Of a stretch of 64,000 nucleotides of DNA, positions 47,234 to 56,244 are shown one piece after another. Within the stretch, counting starts at the first letter, position 1; each line of letters opens with the position of its first letter. Position numbers and translations under genes: made by a program. This stretch comes from Paraburkholderia sp. NMBU_R16. GTDB lineage: Bacteria; Pseudomonadota; Gammaproteobacteria; Burkholderiales; Burkholderiaceae. Location of the stretch: assembly GCF_013282575.1 (NCBI RefSeq), contig NZ_JAAAYE010000011.1:1-64000 (forward strand). The letters run 5' to 3'. The notes under the pieces were generated by a model. It worked only from the letters and a program-made list of their open reading frames with translations, did no database searches and was not told the DNA's origin.

Positions 47234-48429
47234 ATCGAAAAATGACAGCAACCGTGACGATCTTTCACAACGTAGTGTGGTCGCGCCACAAGGGCGTTGT
47301 GTTCTCAGCGCTGCACTCTTTGTCGACGAGCGGAGCCATCCGATACTCGATGGTCCAGATCGCCGATACCGAAACGGATCGTGTCGGCTTTTCGGACGTC
47401 GACTACTCGTTTCACCGGTACCCGATGCAAAAGCTCTTCGACGGGTGCTATGAAGATGTGCCGGCCTGGAAGATGATCGGGCGGTTGACATGGGAGGTCG
47501 TGAAGGCGAAGTCGGACCTGATCGTGCTGCCGGGCTACCACCGGCCCGAGTATTGGGCGATGCTGGCTGCCTGTATCGTCACGCGCAAGCGGCGCGCCGT
47601 GTTTTGCGATTCGACCGGGCGCGACAAGCCTCGCCGATTGGCCACGTCGATTCCGAAGCGAATCTTCTTCTCGCTTTGCGACGGTTACTTCGGTTTCGGC
47701 GAGCGCTCGCGCGAATACCTCGTCTCGCTCGGGGCGAAAGCGAACCGCATCTTCGTGCCTTGTCAGGCCGCGGCCTTGCCGCGCTCCTATTCGAGCGAGC
47801 ATGCACTCGATGCGCGTATCGACAAGCGCGCGAACGGCGAGCCGGTTTTTCTCTACGTCGGCCGGCTGTCAGAGGAAAAGAGCATCGATACGCTGATACG
47901 CGCATTCGCGCAGGTACGGATGAGCGTACCGTCGGCGACGCTGCGAATCGTCGGCACCGGACCGATGCTCGATCCGTTGAAGGCGCTCGTCGATTCGCTC
48001 GGCGTGCGCGGCACCGTGCATTTCGTCGGCAGTCTGCAAGACGAGCCGCTGTCGAACGAGTACTTCGGCGCGACGTGCCTCGTGCTGCCGAGCACGAGCG
48101 AGCCTTGGGGCCTCGTCGTCAACGAGGCGCTGAGCCACGGCTGTCCGGCGGTAGTCAGCGACCAGTGCGGCTGCGTGCCCGAGCTCGTCGTAAGGGGCGA
48201 AACAGGCTATGCGTTCGAAGCGGGCAACATCGCCGCGCTGCGCGACACGCTGTTGATGGCGATGGAGCGGTTCGCCGATACGCGCGCGACGGCTAAGCGG
48301 TGCCTCGAACGCATCGCGCGGTTCGATCCGCGCTCCGCGGCGGCCAATATCGCGCGCGGCTGCGCGACGATGCTCGTCGACAAGAGCGGCGATCAACCGG
48401 CGGCCGGCGCGGAGCGATTGCGGCAATGA
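47230..48429 (+). CDS. GT4 family glycosyltransferase
   Basis: This 399-residue cytosolic GT-B enzyme has the C-terminal nucleotide-sugar domain of GT4: [21 protein letters not shown] near residue 205, [10 protein letters not shown], and the E-x7-E type motif [22 protein letters not shown]. It presumably adds one sugar of the repeat unit; donor and acceptor are unknown. It overlaps both neighbours by four bases (ATGA on both sides), so the three genes are translationally coupled. Confidence 0.92.
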   Translation: MNRKMTATVTIFHNVVWSRHKGVVFSALHSLSTSGAIRYSMVQIADTETDRVGFSDVDYSFHRYPMQKLFDGCYEDVPAWKMIGRLTWEVVKAKSDLIVLPGYHRPEYWAMLAACIVTRKRRAVFCDSTGRDKPRRLATSIPKRIFFSLCDGYFGFGERSREYLVSLGAKANRIFVPCQAAALPRSYSSEHALDARIDKRANGEPVFLYVGRLSEEKSIDTLIRAFAQVRMSVPSATLRIVGTGPMLDPLKALVDSLGVRGTVHFVGSLQDEPLSNEYFGATCLVLPSTSEPWGLVVNEALSHGCPAVVSDQCGCVPELVVRGETGYAFEAGNIAALRDTLLMAMERFADTRATAKRCLERIARFDPRSAAANIARGCATMLVDKSGDQPAAGAERLRQ

Positions 48430-49682
48430 GGCTGCTCGTCTATGGTCTGAACTATGCGCCCGAGTTGACCGGCACTGGCAAGTACACGGCGGAGATGGCC
48501 GAGGCACTGGCCGTGCGCGGCCATGATGTGCGCGTCGTGACCGCGCCCCCGTACTACCCCGAGTGGCGCGTGGCCGAGGGGTGGCACGCCTGGCGTTACC
48601 GGCGCGAAACGCGGGCGGGCGTAACCGTCTGGCGGGCGCCGTTATGGGTGCCGGCGCGCCCCAGTGGCGCGACGCGTCTCGTGCACTTGGCTTCGTTCGC
48701 GCTGAGTTCGGCCGTGCCGATGGCGCGTCAGTTGCGCTGGCGGCCCGATGTCGTCATGGCTGTCGCGCCGACGCTGCTGTGCGCTCCTGCCGCGCTGGCG
48801 GTGGCGCGCATGACGGGTGCGCGCTCGTGGCTGCATGTGCAGGACTTCGAAGTGGATGCGGCGTTTGGCCTGGGCATGCTTCAGAGCCCTCGCGCGGCCA
48901 GGCTCGCGCGTGGCGTCGAGCGGTCGCTGCTCACGCGCTTCGATGTCGTCTCGTCGATCTCGGCGAAGATGGTCGAGCGGCTTTCGCGTCTCGGCGTCGA
49001 CGCATCGAAAGCGTTTTGCGCACCGAACTGGGTCGATGTCGAAGGGATCCGTCCGCTCGATCGCCCGAGCGGGTATCGGCGAACGCTTGCGATCCGCGAT
49101 GACGCGAAAGTGGTGCTGTACGCGGGCAACATGGGAACGAAGCAGGGGCTCGAGCATCTCGTCCATGCGGCTATCCTGCTCGCACATCGTAGCGACATCT
49201 GCTTCGTCTTTTGCGGCGAAGGTCCGACAAAGGCCCGTATCGCCGAGCGGTGCGCGGGTCTCCCGAACTGCCGCGTGCTGGGCCTGCAGCCTGCCGAACG
49301 TCTGAACGAGCTGCTCAATCTCGCCGATATCCATGCGCTGCCGCAGCGCGCCGATGCGGCCGATCTGGTGATGCCTTCGAAGCTCACGGGCATGATGGCC
49401 AGCGCGCGCGCCATTGTGGCGATGGCGCGTTGCGGGACGGAACTTCATGACGCGGTCGCCCCGCGCGGGATCGTCGTCGAACCCGACGATGCGCGCGCGT
49501 TTGCGGAGGCGATCGTGAATCTTGCCGACGATCCGGCACGTCGCGCGAGGCTCGGCGCGGCGGCGCGGCGCTTCGCCTGCGAGACGCTGTCCACGGCATC
49601 GGTGTTGGCGCGCTTGGAGGCGCGGCTCGTCGAATGCGCCCGGCGAGCCAGGCCGGCGATCGAATCCCGGCGGGCCGGGTGA
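48426..49682 (+). CDS. WcaI-like GT4 glycosyltransferase
   Basis: This 418-residue GT4 enzyme starts with [21 protein letters not shown] and continues VVTAPPYYPEW, the pattern of colanic acid WcaI proteins, proposed fucosyltransferases. The C-terminal half has VVLYAGNMGTKQGLEHLV and LPQRADAADLVMPSKLTGMMAS. In this GDP-fucose-making operon, fucose transfer is a reasonable inference. Start overlaps the previous stop (ATGA). Last gene of this part of the operon; a 425-base gap follows. Confidence 0.9.
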   Translation: MRLLVYGLNYAPELTGTGKYTAEMAEALAVRGHDVRVVTAPPYYPEWRVAEGWHAWRYRRETRAGVTVWRAPLWVPARPSGATRLVHLASFALSSAVPMARQLRWRPDVVMAVAPTLLCAPAALAVARMTGARSWLHVQDFEVDAAFGLGMLQSPRAARLARGVERSLLTRFDVVSSISAKMVERLSRLGVDASKAFCAPNWVDVEGIRPLDRPSGYRRTLAIRDDAKVVLYAGNMGTKQGLEHLVHAAILLAHRSDICFVFCGEGPTKARIAERCAGLPNCRVLGLQPAERLNELLNLADIHALPQRADAADLVMPSKLTGMMASARAIVAMARCGTELHDAVAPRGIVVEPDDARAFAEAIVNLADDPARRARLGAAARRFACETLSTASVLARLEARLVECARRARPAIESRRAG

Positions 49683-50107
49683 CCCGCGGGGCTTGGGTGC
49701 CCCGTGCCGGTGCGGCACAACCTTCACTGATGCCCCATTGAAGTGCGCGAGCATTGGCAGCCCTGCCGGGTCCGCCGATAAAACCCGTCACTGATCCCCC
49801 TAGCTCAAGCCTGGCTTGCATCGGCACGCTAATTGCGTTGATGCGTTCCAACGTCCGGTTGCCTGCCGAACGGCCGGCGCTGCGGGTTTTCCCCGTATCG
49901 CGCTCGGCCCCGCAGCCGGCTACCGTGGCGTTGAGCACCGGCGAAGCGAGATCGACCGGGCTTTCGAGTGCGGCCGCCGCGTGCGGCCGCCTCCATCGAA
50001 GAATGCTTGATACCGAACGACTGCGTCCCGATGAGGACGATAGTCGGGCTCGACGGGGCCATGCTGTGAGCGCCAACGGCCCCGAATAACGGACGGGAAT
50101 ATCGGCC
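49683..50107. other. gap between the polysaccharide operon and the ATP-grasp cluster
   Basis: No gene was supported. The gap contains the sigma54-type element at 49821-49837 and, upstream of it, an inverted repeat GTGCC-N5-GGCAC (49704-49708 and 49714-49718) that could be an enhancer site or end of the previous transcript. About 270 bases of possible leader lie between the sigma54 element and the first gene. Confidence 0.5.
49821..49837 (+). promoter_or_regulatory. sigma54 (-24/-12) promoter element
   Basis: TCGGCACGCTAATTGCG has GG at 49823-49824, exactly ten bases, then GC at 49835-49836. It matches the TGGCACG-N4-TTGC consensus except for C in place of the first T. It points towards the ATP-grasp/alpha-E/transglutaminase genes. 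Sigma54 use implies an activator ATPase; none is encoded in the window. Confidence 0.65.
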
Positions 50108-51580
50108 ATGACGCAAGCCTTCTTCAGCGAGATGTTCGAGCGCGATGGGCCCGCTATCGCGGGCGTGCCGCCAGCCGAGTTTCCGGGCTGCGGCGAGACA
50201 CGCGCGCACTACCGTGAATTCCACGGGTGGATGTGCGCGCAAAGCGAGCAGCAAATTGCGAACAAACGCGCCGAGGCGGATCTGAACTTCCGCCGCGTGG
50301 GCATTACGTTCGCCGTCTATGGCGCAAAGGACGAGACCGGGGTCGGCACCGAGCGTACGATTCCGTTCGACGTCATTCCGCGCATCTTTCCGGCACACGA
50401 GTGGGCGGCCCTCGAGCGGGGCCTGCGCCAGCGCGTTTGCGCGCTGAACCGCTTCATTCACGACGTCTATCACGATCAGGCGATCATGCGCGCGGGCGTC
50501 ATTCCCGCGGAGCAGATCCTCGCCAACGGGCAGTACCGTCCGCAGATGCAAGGCGTGGATGTGGCGCGCGATATCTACGCGCACATCGCCGGCATCGACA
50601 TCGTGCGTGCGGGTGCCGGCGAGTTCTACGTACTCGAGGACAACCTGCGGGTCCCCTCCGGCGTGTCGTACATGCTCGAGAACCGCAAAATGATGATGCG
50701 GCTCTTCCCCGATCTCTTTGCGCGCAATCGCGTCGCGCCGGTCGCGCATTATCCCGACCTGCTGCTCGATACACTGCGCTCGGCGGCACCGCACGGCGCG
50801 GCCGACCCGACGATCGTCGTGCTCACCCCGGGCATGTACAACTCGGCGTATTTCGAGCATGCGTTTCTCGCACAGCAAATGGGCGTCGAGCTGGTCGAGG
50901 GGCAGGATCTGTTCGTCGAGGGCGGCTTTGTCTATATGCGGACCACGCAGGGGCCGCAGCGCGTCGACGTGATCTACCGGCGGGTCGACGACGACTTTCT
51001 CGACCCGGAGGTGTTCCGACCGGATTCGACGCTCGGCGCGGCCGGTTTGCTCGCGGCCTACCGCGCTGGCAACGTGACGTTGGCCAATGCGGTGGGCACC
51101 GGTGTCGCCGACGACAAGTCGATCTATCCGTACGTGCCGGACATGGTGCGGTTCTATCTCGGCGAGGAGCCGATCCTCAACAACGTGCCGACGTGGATGT
51201 GCCGCAAGCCGGACGACCTGCGCTACGTGCTCGATCATCTGTCGGAACTCGTCGTCAAGGAAACGCACGGCGCGGGCGGCTACGGGATGCTCGTCGGTCC
51301 CGCGTCGAGCGCGGCCGAGATCGAAGCGTTTCGCGCCGCGTTGATTGCGCAGCCCGACAAGTACATCGCGCAGCCGACACTGGCGCTCTCGACCTGCCCG
51401 ACCTATGTCGAGGCAGGCATTGCCCCGCGCCACATCGATTTGCGGCCGTTCGTGCTCTCGGGCAGCGAAGTGCGGATGGTGCCCGGAGGCCTCACGCGCG
51501 TTGCGTTGCGCGAGGGCTCGCTCGTCGTCAATTCTTCGCAAGGGGGCGGCACCAAGGACACCTGGGTGCTCGAACAGTAG
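50108..51580 (+). CDS. Circularly permuted ATP-grasp type 2 protein
   Basis: This 490-residue protein belongs to the family with fused DUF404/DUF407 regions, a circularly permuted ATP-grasp fold predicted to form amide or peptide bonds. Typical segments are FDVIPRIFPAHEWAALERGL (~88), YVLEDNLRVPSGVSYMLENR (~177), TPGMYNSAYFEHAFLAQQMG (~240), VVKETHGAGGYGMLVGP (~381) and the C-terminal GGLTRVALREGSLVVNSSQGGGTKDTWVL. First gene of a cluster with alpha-E and transglutaminase genes, the usual association. Its substrate is unknown to me. Confidence 0.93.
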   Translation: MTQAFFSEMFERDGPAIAGVPPAEFPGCGETRAHYREFHGWMCAQSEQQIANKRAEADLNFRRVGITFAVYGAKDETGVGTERTIPFDVIPRIFPAHEWAALERGLRQRVCALNRFIHDVYHDQAIMRAGVIPAEQILANGQYRPQMQGVDVARDIYAHIAGIDIVRAGAGEFYVLEDNLRVPSGVSYMLENRKMMMRLFPDLFARNRVAPVAHYPDLLLDTLRSAAPHGAADPTIVVLTPGMYNSAYFEHAFLAQQMGVELVEGQDLFVEGGFVYMRTTQGPQRVDVIYRRVDDDFLDPEVFRPDSTLGAAGLLAAYRAGNVTLANAVGTGVADDKSIYPYVPDMVRFYLGEEPILNNVPTWMCRKPDDLRYVLDHLSELVVKETHGAGGYGMLVGPASSAAEIEAFRAALIAQPDKYIAQPTLALSTCPTYVEAGIAPRHIDLRPFVLSGSEVRMVPGGLTRVALREGSLVVNSSQGGGTKDTWVLEQ

Positions 51581-51647
51581 GTCGCGCGGTACCGCCGCAT
51601 TTTCGCTCTTGCCACCGAACGCATCGCCACGAAGGCATCGAGACTGT

Positions 51648-52700
51648 ATGTTAAGCCGCACCGCCGACCATCTCTTCTGGATGGCTCGCTATACCGAGCG
51701 GGCCGAGAACACGGCTCGCATGCTCGATGCGAACTATCAAATGGCGCTGTTGCCGCAATCGGACGAGTACGCGGCGCTGGGCTGGCGCGCCATGCTGTCC
51801 ATTTCCGAGCTCGCGGACATCTACACGGCCACGCATCCGAGCATGACGAGCCGCGATGTGATCGCCTTCATGTCGAGCGATCGCGACAACCTCTCGTCGA
51901 TCGTCAACTGCTTGCGTGCCGCGCGGGAAAACGCACGCGCCGTGCGCGGCGCGATCACGACCGATCTTTGGGAAACGCTCAACACGACGTGGCTCGAGTC
52001 GCAGCGCATGCTAGCCGACGGCGTTCTCGATCGCGATCCGGGCCAGTTCTTCGAGTGGGTCAAATACCGCTCGCATCTATCGCGCGGCGTGCAACTCGGC
52101 ACCATGGTCAAGGACGAGGCGTTTTACTTCATGCGCCTGGGCACGTTCATCGAGCGGGCCGACAACACCGCGCGCATTCTCGACGTCAAGTACGAGATGC
52201 TCGAGCAACGCGGCGGCATGCTGACCCAGCCGCTCGCGCAGTCGCTCGATTACTATCACTGGGCGGCAGTGCTGCGCTCGGTGTCGGGCTTCGAGGTCTA
52301 TCGCAAGGTCTACCGCGATGTGATCACGCCGGAGCGCGTCGCCGACTTGTTGATCCTCTTCGCGGACTGGCCGCGCTCGCTGGCGGCAAGCCTCGACGAA
52401 GTTCGCCAGATCATCGCGCGTGTGCGTAACGCGCGCTCCGCGCACGCCGAGGCGATGGCCGTGCAGCTTCATGCCGATGTGCGCGCCGCGTCGATCGGCG
52501 ACATCCTGAGCGGGGGCCTGCATGCCTGGCTGACCGATTTCCTCGTGCGGATCAACGAACTCGGCAGCCGTGTCAGCCGCGATTTTCTCGTGCCGCTCGC
52601 GCCGGAACCCGAGGCTGCCGTCGTTCAAACAGCATCTCAGTCCCAGTCGCAATCATCGCAGTCGCAATCGCAGTCCCAGTCTCAGCCGCACGCGGCATGA
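51648..52700 (+). CDS. alpha-E domain protein
   Basis: This 350-residue all-helical protein starts MLSRTADHLFWMARYTERAE, the alpha-E signature, and repeats a related helix pattern at FMRLGTFIERADNTARIL. Alpha-E proteins almost always accompany circularly permuted ATP-grasp proteins and are predicted to work with them, possibly as a carrier or catalytic helper. The C-terminal 20 residues are a Ser-Gln repeat tail. It starts 67 bases after the ATP-grasp gene. Confidence 0.92.
   Translation: MLSRTADHLFWMARYTERAENTARMLDANYQMALLPQSDEYAALGWRAMLSISELADIYTATHPSMTSRDVIAFMSSDRDNLSSIVNCLRAARENARAVRGAITTDLWETLNTTWLESQRMLADGVLDRDPGQFFEWVKYRSHLSRGVQLGTMVKDEAFYFMRLGTFIERADNTARILDVKYEMLEQRGGMLTQPLAQSLDYYHWAAVLRSVSGFEVYRKVYRDVITPERVADLLILFADWPRSLAASLDEVRQIIARVRNARSAHAEAMAVQLHADVRAASIGDILSGGLHAWLTDFLVRINELGSRVSRDFLVPLAPEPEAAVVQTASQSQSQSSQSQSQSQSQPHAA
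52636..52688 (+). repeat. CAGTCN hexamer repeats encoding a Ser-Gln tail
   Basis: Successive CAGTCC/CAGTCG/CAATCG units encode alternating Gln and Ser at the end of the alpha-E protein. The array is imperfect and in frame, so unit gain or loss would change only tail length. Confidence 0.7.
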
Positions 52701-52746
52701 GCGCCGCGGCCGAAACGTTTCCCGCTTACCGCTTCGAGGTACTCAC

Positions 52747-55700
52747 GTGTCGATTCGCGTCGCGTTAAATCATGTCACGCAGTACCGCTACGACCGCCTG
52801 GTCACGCTCGGACCTCAAGTCGTCCGGCTGCGACCGGCGCCGCATTGCCGCACGCCCATCCTCGGGTATTCGATGCGCGTCGAGCCGGCGGACCATTTCG
52901 TCAATTGGCAGCAGGATGCCTTTGCGAACTACCAGGCGCGCCTCGTCTTTCCCGAGCCCACGCGCGAATTCCAGGTCACGGTCGATCTCGTGGCCGAAAT
53001 GTCCGTCTACAACCCGTTCGATTTCTTCCTCGAACCGGAGGCGGAGAAATTTCCGTTCACTTACGCGAGCGCGCTTGCCGCCGAACTGGCGCCGTATCTC
53101 GTGCGCGCGGCCGAGCCGACGCCGCGGTTCGCCGCTTTCGTCGAAAGCATCGACCGCACGCCGTGCGGCACGGTCGATTTTCTCGTTGCGATCAACCAGC
53201 GTCTCGCGGACGAAATCGGCTATTTGATCCGCATGGAGCCCGGCGTGCAAACGCCGGAAGAAACACTCGAAAAAGGCTCGGGCTCGTGCCGCGACACCGG
53301 TTGGCTGCTCGTCGAAACGCTGCGCCATCTCGGCTTTGCCGCGCGCTTCGTCTCGGGCTATTTGCTGCAGCTCGCCCCCGATGAGAAAGCGCTCGATGGT
53401 CCGAGCGGAACGGAGGTCGACTTCACCGACCTGCACGCGTGGTGCGAGGTCTATCTGCCGGGCGCCGGTTGGATCGGCTTCGATCCCACATCGGGGCTGC
53501 TCGCCGGCGAAGGGCATATTCCGGTCGCGTGCACGCCGCAGCCCGGCAGCGCGGCGCCGGTAGCGGGCGCACTCGACGAATGCGAGGTCGAGTTTTCGCA
53601 CAGCATGTCGATCACGCGCGTGCTCGAGACGCCGCGCGTGACGAAGCCTTACGACGAAGCGCTCTGGCAGGACATCGAGCGCGTCGGCGCGCACGTGGAC
53701 GCCGATCTTGCGTCGATGGACGTGCGCCTCACGATGGGCGGCGAGCCGACGTTCGTCTCGGTGCGCGAGCGCGATGCCGCCGAGTGGAACACCGATGCGC
53801 TCGGGCCGACCAAGCGTGGCTATGCGGTCTCGCTGATGGACAAGCTGCGAGACCGATACGGCGCGAACGGCTTTTTGCACGTGGGGCAGGGCAAGTGGTA
53901 TCCGGGTGAGCAACTACCGCGCTGGGCGCTGTCGCTCTTCTGGCGCGCGGATGGCGAGCCGTGCTGGCAGGATCCGACGCGCTTCGCCGACGAACGCGAG
54001 ACGATGCACTACACGGCCGACGACGCAGGCCGGTTCATCCGCCGTCTGGCGGACAAGCTCGCGCTCGACGACACGCATATCCAGCCCGGCTACGAGGATG
54101 TCTGGTATTACCTATGGCGCGAGCGACGCTTGCCGGTGAACGTCGATCCGTTCGATTCACGTCTCGACGACGAGCTCGAACGCCTGCGGCTGCGGCGGAT
54201 CTTCGATGCGGGCCTGGCAGCCGTGACCGGTTACGCACTGCCGCTTGCGCGTGAACGGGACACGGCGGCAACACTCGCAGGCCCGCGCTGGATCACGGGA
54301 CCTTGGTTCTTTCGCGACGAGCGTATGTACCTGATCCCGGGCGACTCGCCGATGGGCTATCGGTTGCCGCTCGATTCACTGCCCTGGGTCGGTGCGGCGG
54401 ACCATCCCCGGCTGCACGAGCACGATCCGTTCGGGCCGCCGGCCGCGTTGCGCAGCGCCACGCAATTGCGTGCGCAGTATGCGTCGCCGCAAAACGCGGC
54501 AGACGACGTTGCGAAGCCCATCCGGGCCGCTGGTGACGCCGGCGCATCGCGAGCGGAAGGCAGCGGTGCTGCCGCGGCCGATGAGCGGATGCCGGAGCAC
54601 GGCGAGTCGGCGGCATGGCTGCATCGCACGGCGCTTTGCGTCGAAGCGCGCGATCCGACGCGCGCGGCCGGGCCGCAGGCCGAAGCCGACGCCGCCGCGG
54701 CGGGCCGCAAAGGCGGCGCGCTTTATGTCTTCATGCCGCCGCTGGCCGCGCTCGACGACTATCTCGATCTGCTGGCGGCCGTCGAGGCGACGGCTGCGGA
54801 CCTGCAGGTCAAGATCGTGATCGAAGGATATCCGCCGCCGCGCGATGCGCGCCTGAAGCTGCTGCAGGTGACGCCCGATCCCGGCGTCATCGAAGTCAAC
54901 ATCCACCCGGCCGCGACGTGGAGCGAGCTCGTCGACAACACCGCATTCCTTTACCGCGCCGCGCACGAATCGTATCTGGGCCCCGAAAAGTTCATGCTCG
55001 ACGGACGCCATACGGGTACGGGCGGCGGCAATCACATGGTGCTGGGCGCCGCGACGCCGGCCGACAGCCCATTTCTGCGCCGCCCCGATCTGCTCGCAAG
55101 CCTCATCGGCTATTGGCACAACCATCCTTCGCTGTCGTACCTGTTCTCCGGGCTCTTCATCGGTCCGACGAGCCAGGCGCCGCGCGTCGACGAGGCCCGC
55201 AACGATCAGCTCTACGAGCTCGAGATCGCGTTTCGCGAGCTGCAGCGTCAGCTCGACGGACTCGCGGCGCTCGGCGAGGGCGAAGAGTCGGTGCCGCCCT
55301 GGCTCATCGATCGCGCCTTGCGCAACATCCTCATCGACGTCACGGGCAACACGCACCGCGCCGAATTCTGCATCGACAAGCTCTATTCGCCGGACGGTCC
55401 CACGGGCCGGCTGGGCTTGCTCGAGCTGCGCGGCTTCGAGATGCCGCCGCATGCGCGCATGAGCCTCGCGCAGCAGCTCCTGCTGCGTGCGCTCGTCGCG
55501 CGTTTTTGGCGCACGCCGAACACGACGCGTCTCACGCGTTGGGGCACGGAATTGCACGATCGGTTCATGTTGAGCACCTTCGTGCAGATGGATTTCGACG
55601 ATGTGCTCGCCGATCTTCGCGCGGCCGGCTACGCGTTCGATCGTGCCTGGTTCGCGCCGCATTTCGAGTTCCGCTTTCCGCTCGTCGGCGAGTTCGATGC

Positions 55701-56226
55701 GAGCGGCGTCGCGCTGACGCTGCGCCATGCGCTCGAGCCCTGGCACGTCATGGGCGAGGAGGGAGGGCCGGGCGGCACCGTGCGCTTCGTCGATTCTTCG
55801 CTCGAGCGCATCGAGGTGCGCGCGCTCGGCCTCAACGAAAACCGCCATACCGTAACGGTCAACGGCGTGCCGCTGCCGCTGCAGCCCACGGGCCGTGCGA
55901 GCGAGTACGTGGCGGGGGTGCGCTTTCGCGCATGGCAGGCGACATCGTCGCTCCACCCGACCATCGGCGTGCATGCGCCGCTCACGTTCGATCTCGTCGA
56001 CAACTGGGCCGAGCGCTCGCTCGGCGGATGCCAGTATCATGTCGCACATCCGGGTGGACGCAATTATCAGACGTTTCCCGTCAATGCCTACGAAGCCGAG
56101 AGCCGGCGGCGTGCGCGCTTCTTTACGATCGGTCACACGCCCGGGCCGATGTCCGTAAAGGCGCGCGAGCGCAGCCTCGAGATGCCTTTTACACTCGATC
56201 TGCGGCGTGTCGGCGGCGACGACTGA
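52747..56226 (+). CDS. Large transglutaminase-like protein with DUF2126
   Basis: This 1159-residue protein has an N-terminal bacterial transglutaminase-like domain (about 1-300) with a complete Cys-His-Asp set: Cys181 in GSGSCRDTGWL, His230 in DLHAWCEVYL and Asp246 in IGFDPTSG. The rest is the long DUF2126 region (about 320-1155) with LTMGGEPTFVS, LHVGQGKWYPGE, GTGGGNHMVLGA and a C-terminal LVDNWAERSLGGCQYHV. The family is thought to act as protease or amide-cleaving/transferring partner for products of the ATP-grasp enzymes. It uses a GTG start at 52747; the open frame upstream overlaps the alpha-E gene. Confidence 0.93.
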   Translation: MSIRVALNHVTQYRYDRLVTLGPQVVRLRPAPHCRTPILGYSMRVEPADHFVNWQQDAFANYQARLVFPEPTREFQVTVDLVAEMSVYNPFDFFLEPEAEKFPFTYASALAAELAPYLVRAAEPTPRFAAFVESIDRTPCGTVDFLVAINQRLADEIGYLIRMEPGVQTPEETLEKGSGSCRDTGWLLVETLRHLGFAARFVSGYLLQLAPDEKALDGPSGTEVDFTDLHAWCEVYLPGAGWIGFDPTSGLLAGEGHIPVACTPQPGSAAPVAGALDECEVEFSHSMSITRVLETPRVTKPYDEALWQDIERVGAHVDADLASMDVRLTMGGEPTFVSVRERDAAEWNTDALGPTKRGYAVSLMDKLRDRYGANGFLHVGQGKWYPGEQLPRWALSLFWRADGEPCWQDPTRFADERETMHYTADDAGRFIRRLADKLALDDTHIQPGYEDVWYYLWRERRLPVNVDPFDSRLDDELERLRLRRIFDAGLAAVTGYALPLARERDTAATLAGPRWITGPWFFRDERMYLIPGDSPMGYRLPLDSLPWVGAADHPRLHEHDPFGPPAALRSATQLRAQYASPQNAADDVAKPIRAAGDAGASRAEGSGAAAADERMPEHGESAAWLHRTALCVEARDPTRAAGPQAEADAAAAGRKGGALYVFMPPLAALDDYLDLLAAVEATAADLQVKIVIEGYPPPRDARLKLLQVTPDPGVIEVNIHPAATWSELVDNTAFLYRAAHESYLGPEKFMLDGRHTGTGGGNHMVLGAATPADSPFLRRPDLLASLIGYWHNHPSLSYLFSGLFIGPTSQAPRVDEARNDQLYELEIAFRELQRQLDGLAALGEGEESVPPWLIDRALRNILIDVTGNTHRAEFCIDKLYSPDGPTGRLGLLELRGFEMPPHARMSLAQQLLLRALVARFWRTPNTTRLTRWGTELHDRFMLSTFVQMDFDDVLADLRAAGYAFDRAWFAPHFEFRFPLVGEFDASGVALTLRHALEPWHVMGEEGGPGGTVRFVDSSLERIEVRALGLNENRHTVTVNGVPLPLQPTGRASEYVAGVRFRAWQATSSLHPTIGVHAPLTFDLVDNWAERSLGGCQYHVAHPGGRNYQTFPVNAYEAESRRRARFFTIGHTPGPMSVKARERSLEMPFTLDLRRVGGDD

Positions 56227-56244
56227 CCGAAGCCAGAGAGCCTT

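Noticed and set aside
49754-50089. Short plus-strand open frame upstream of the ATP-grasp cluster
   Set aside because: It would contain the sigma54 element within its coding sequence and has no ribosome site or family resemblance.
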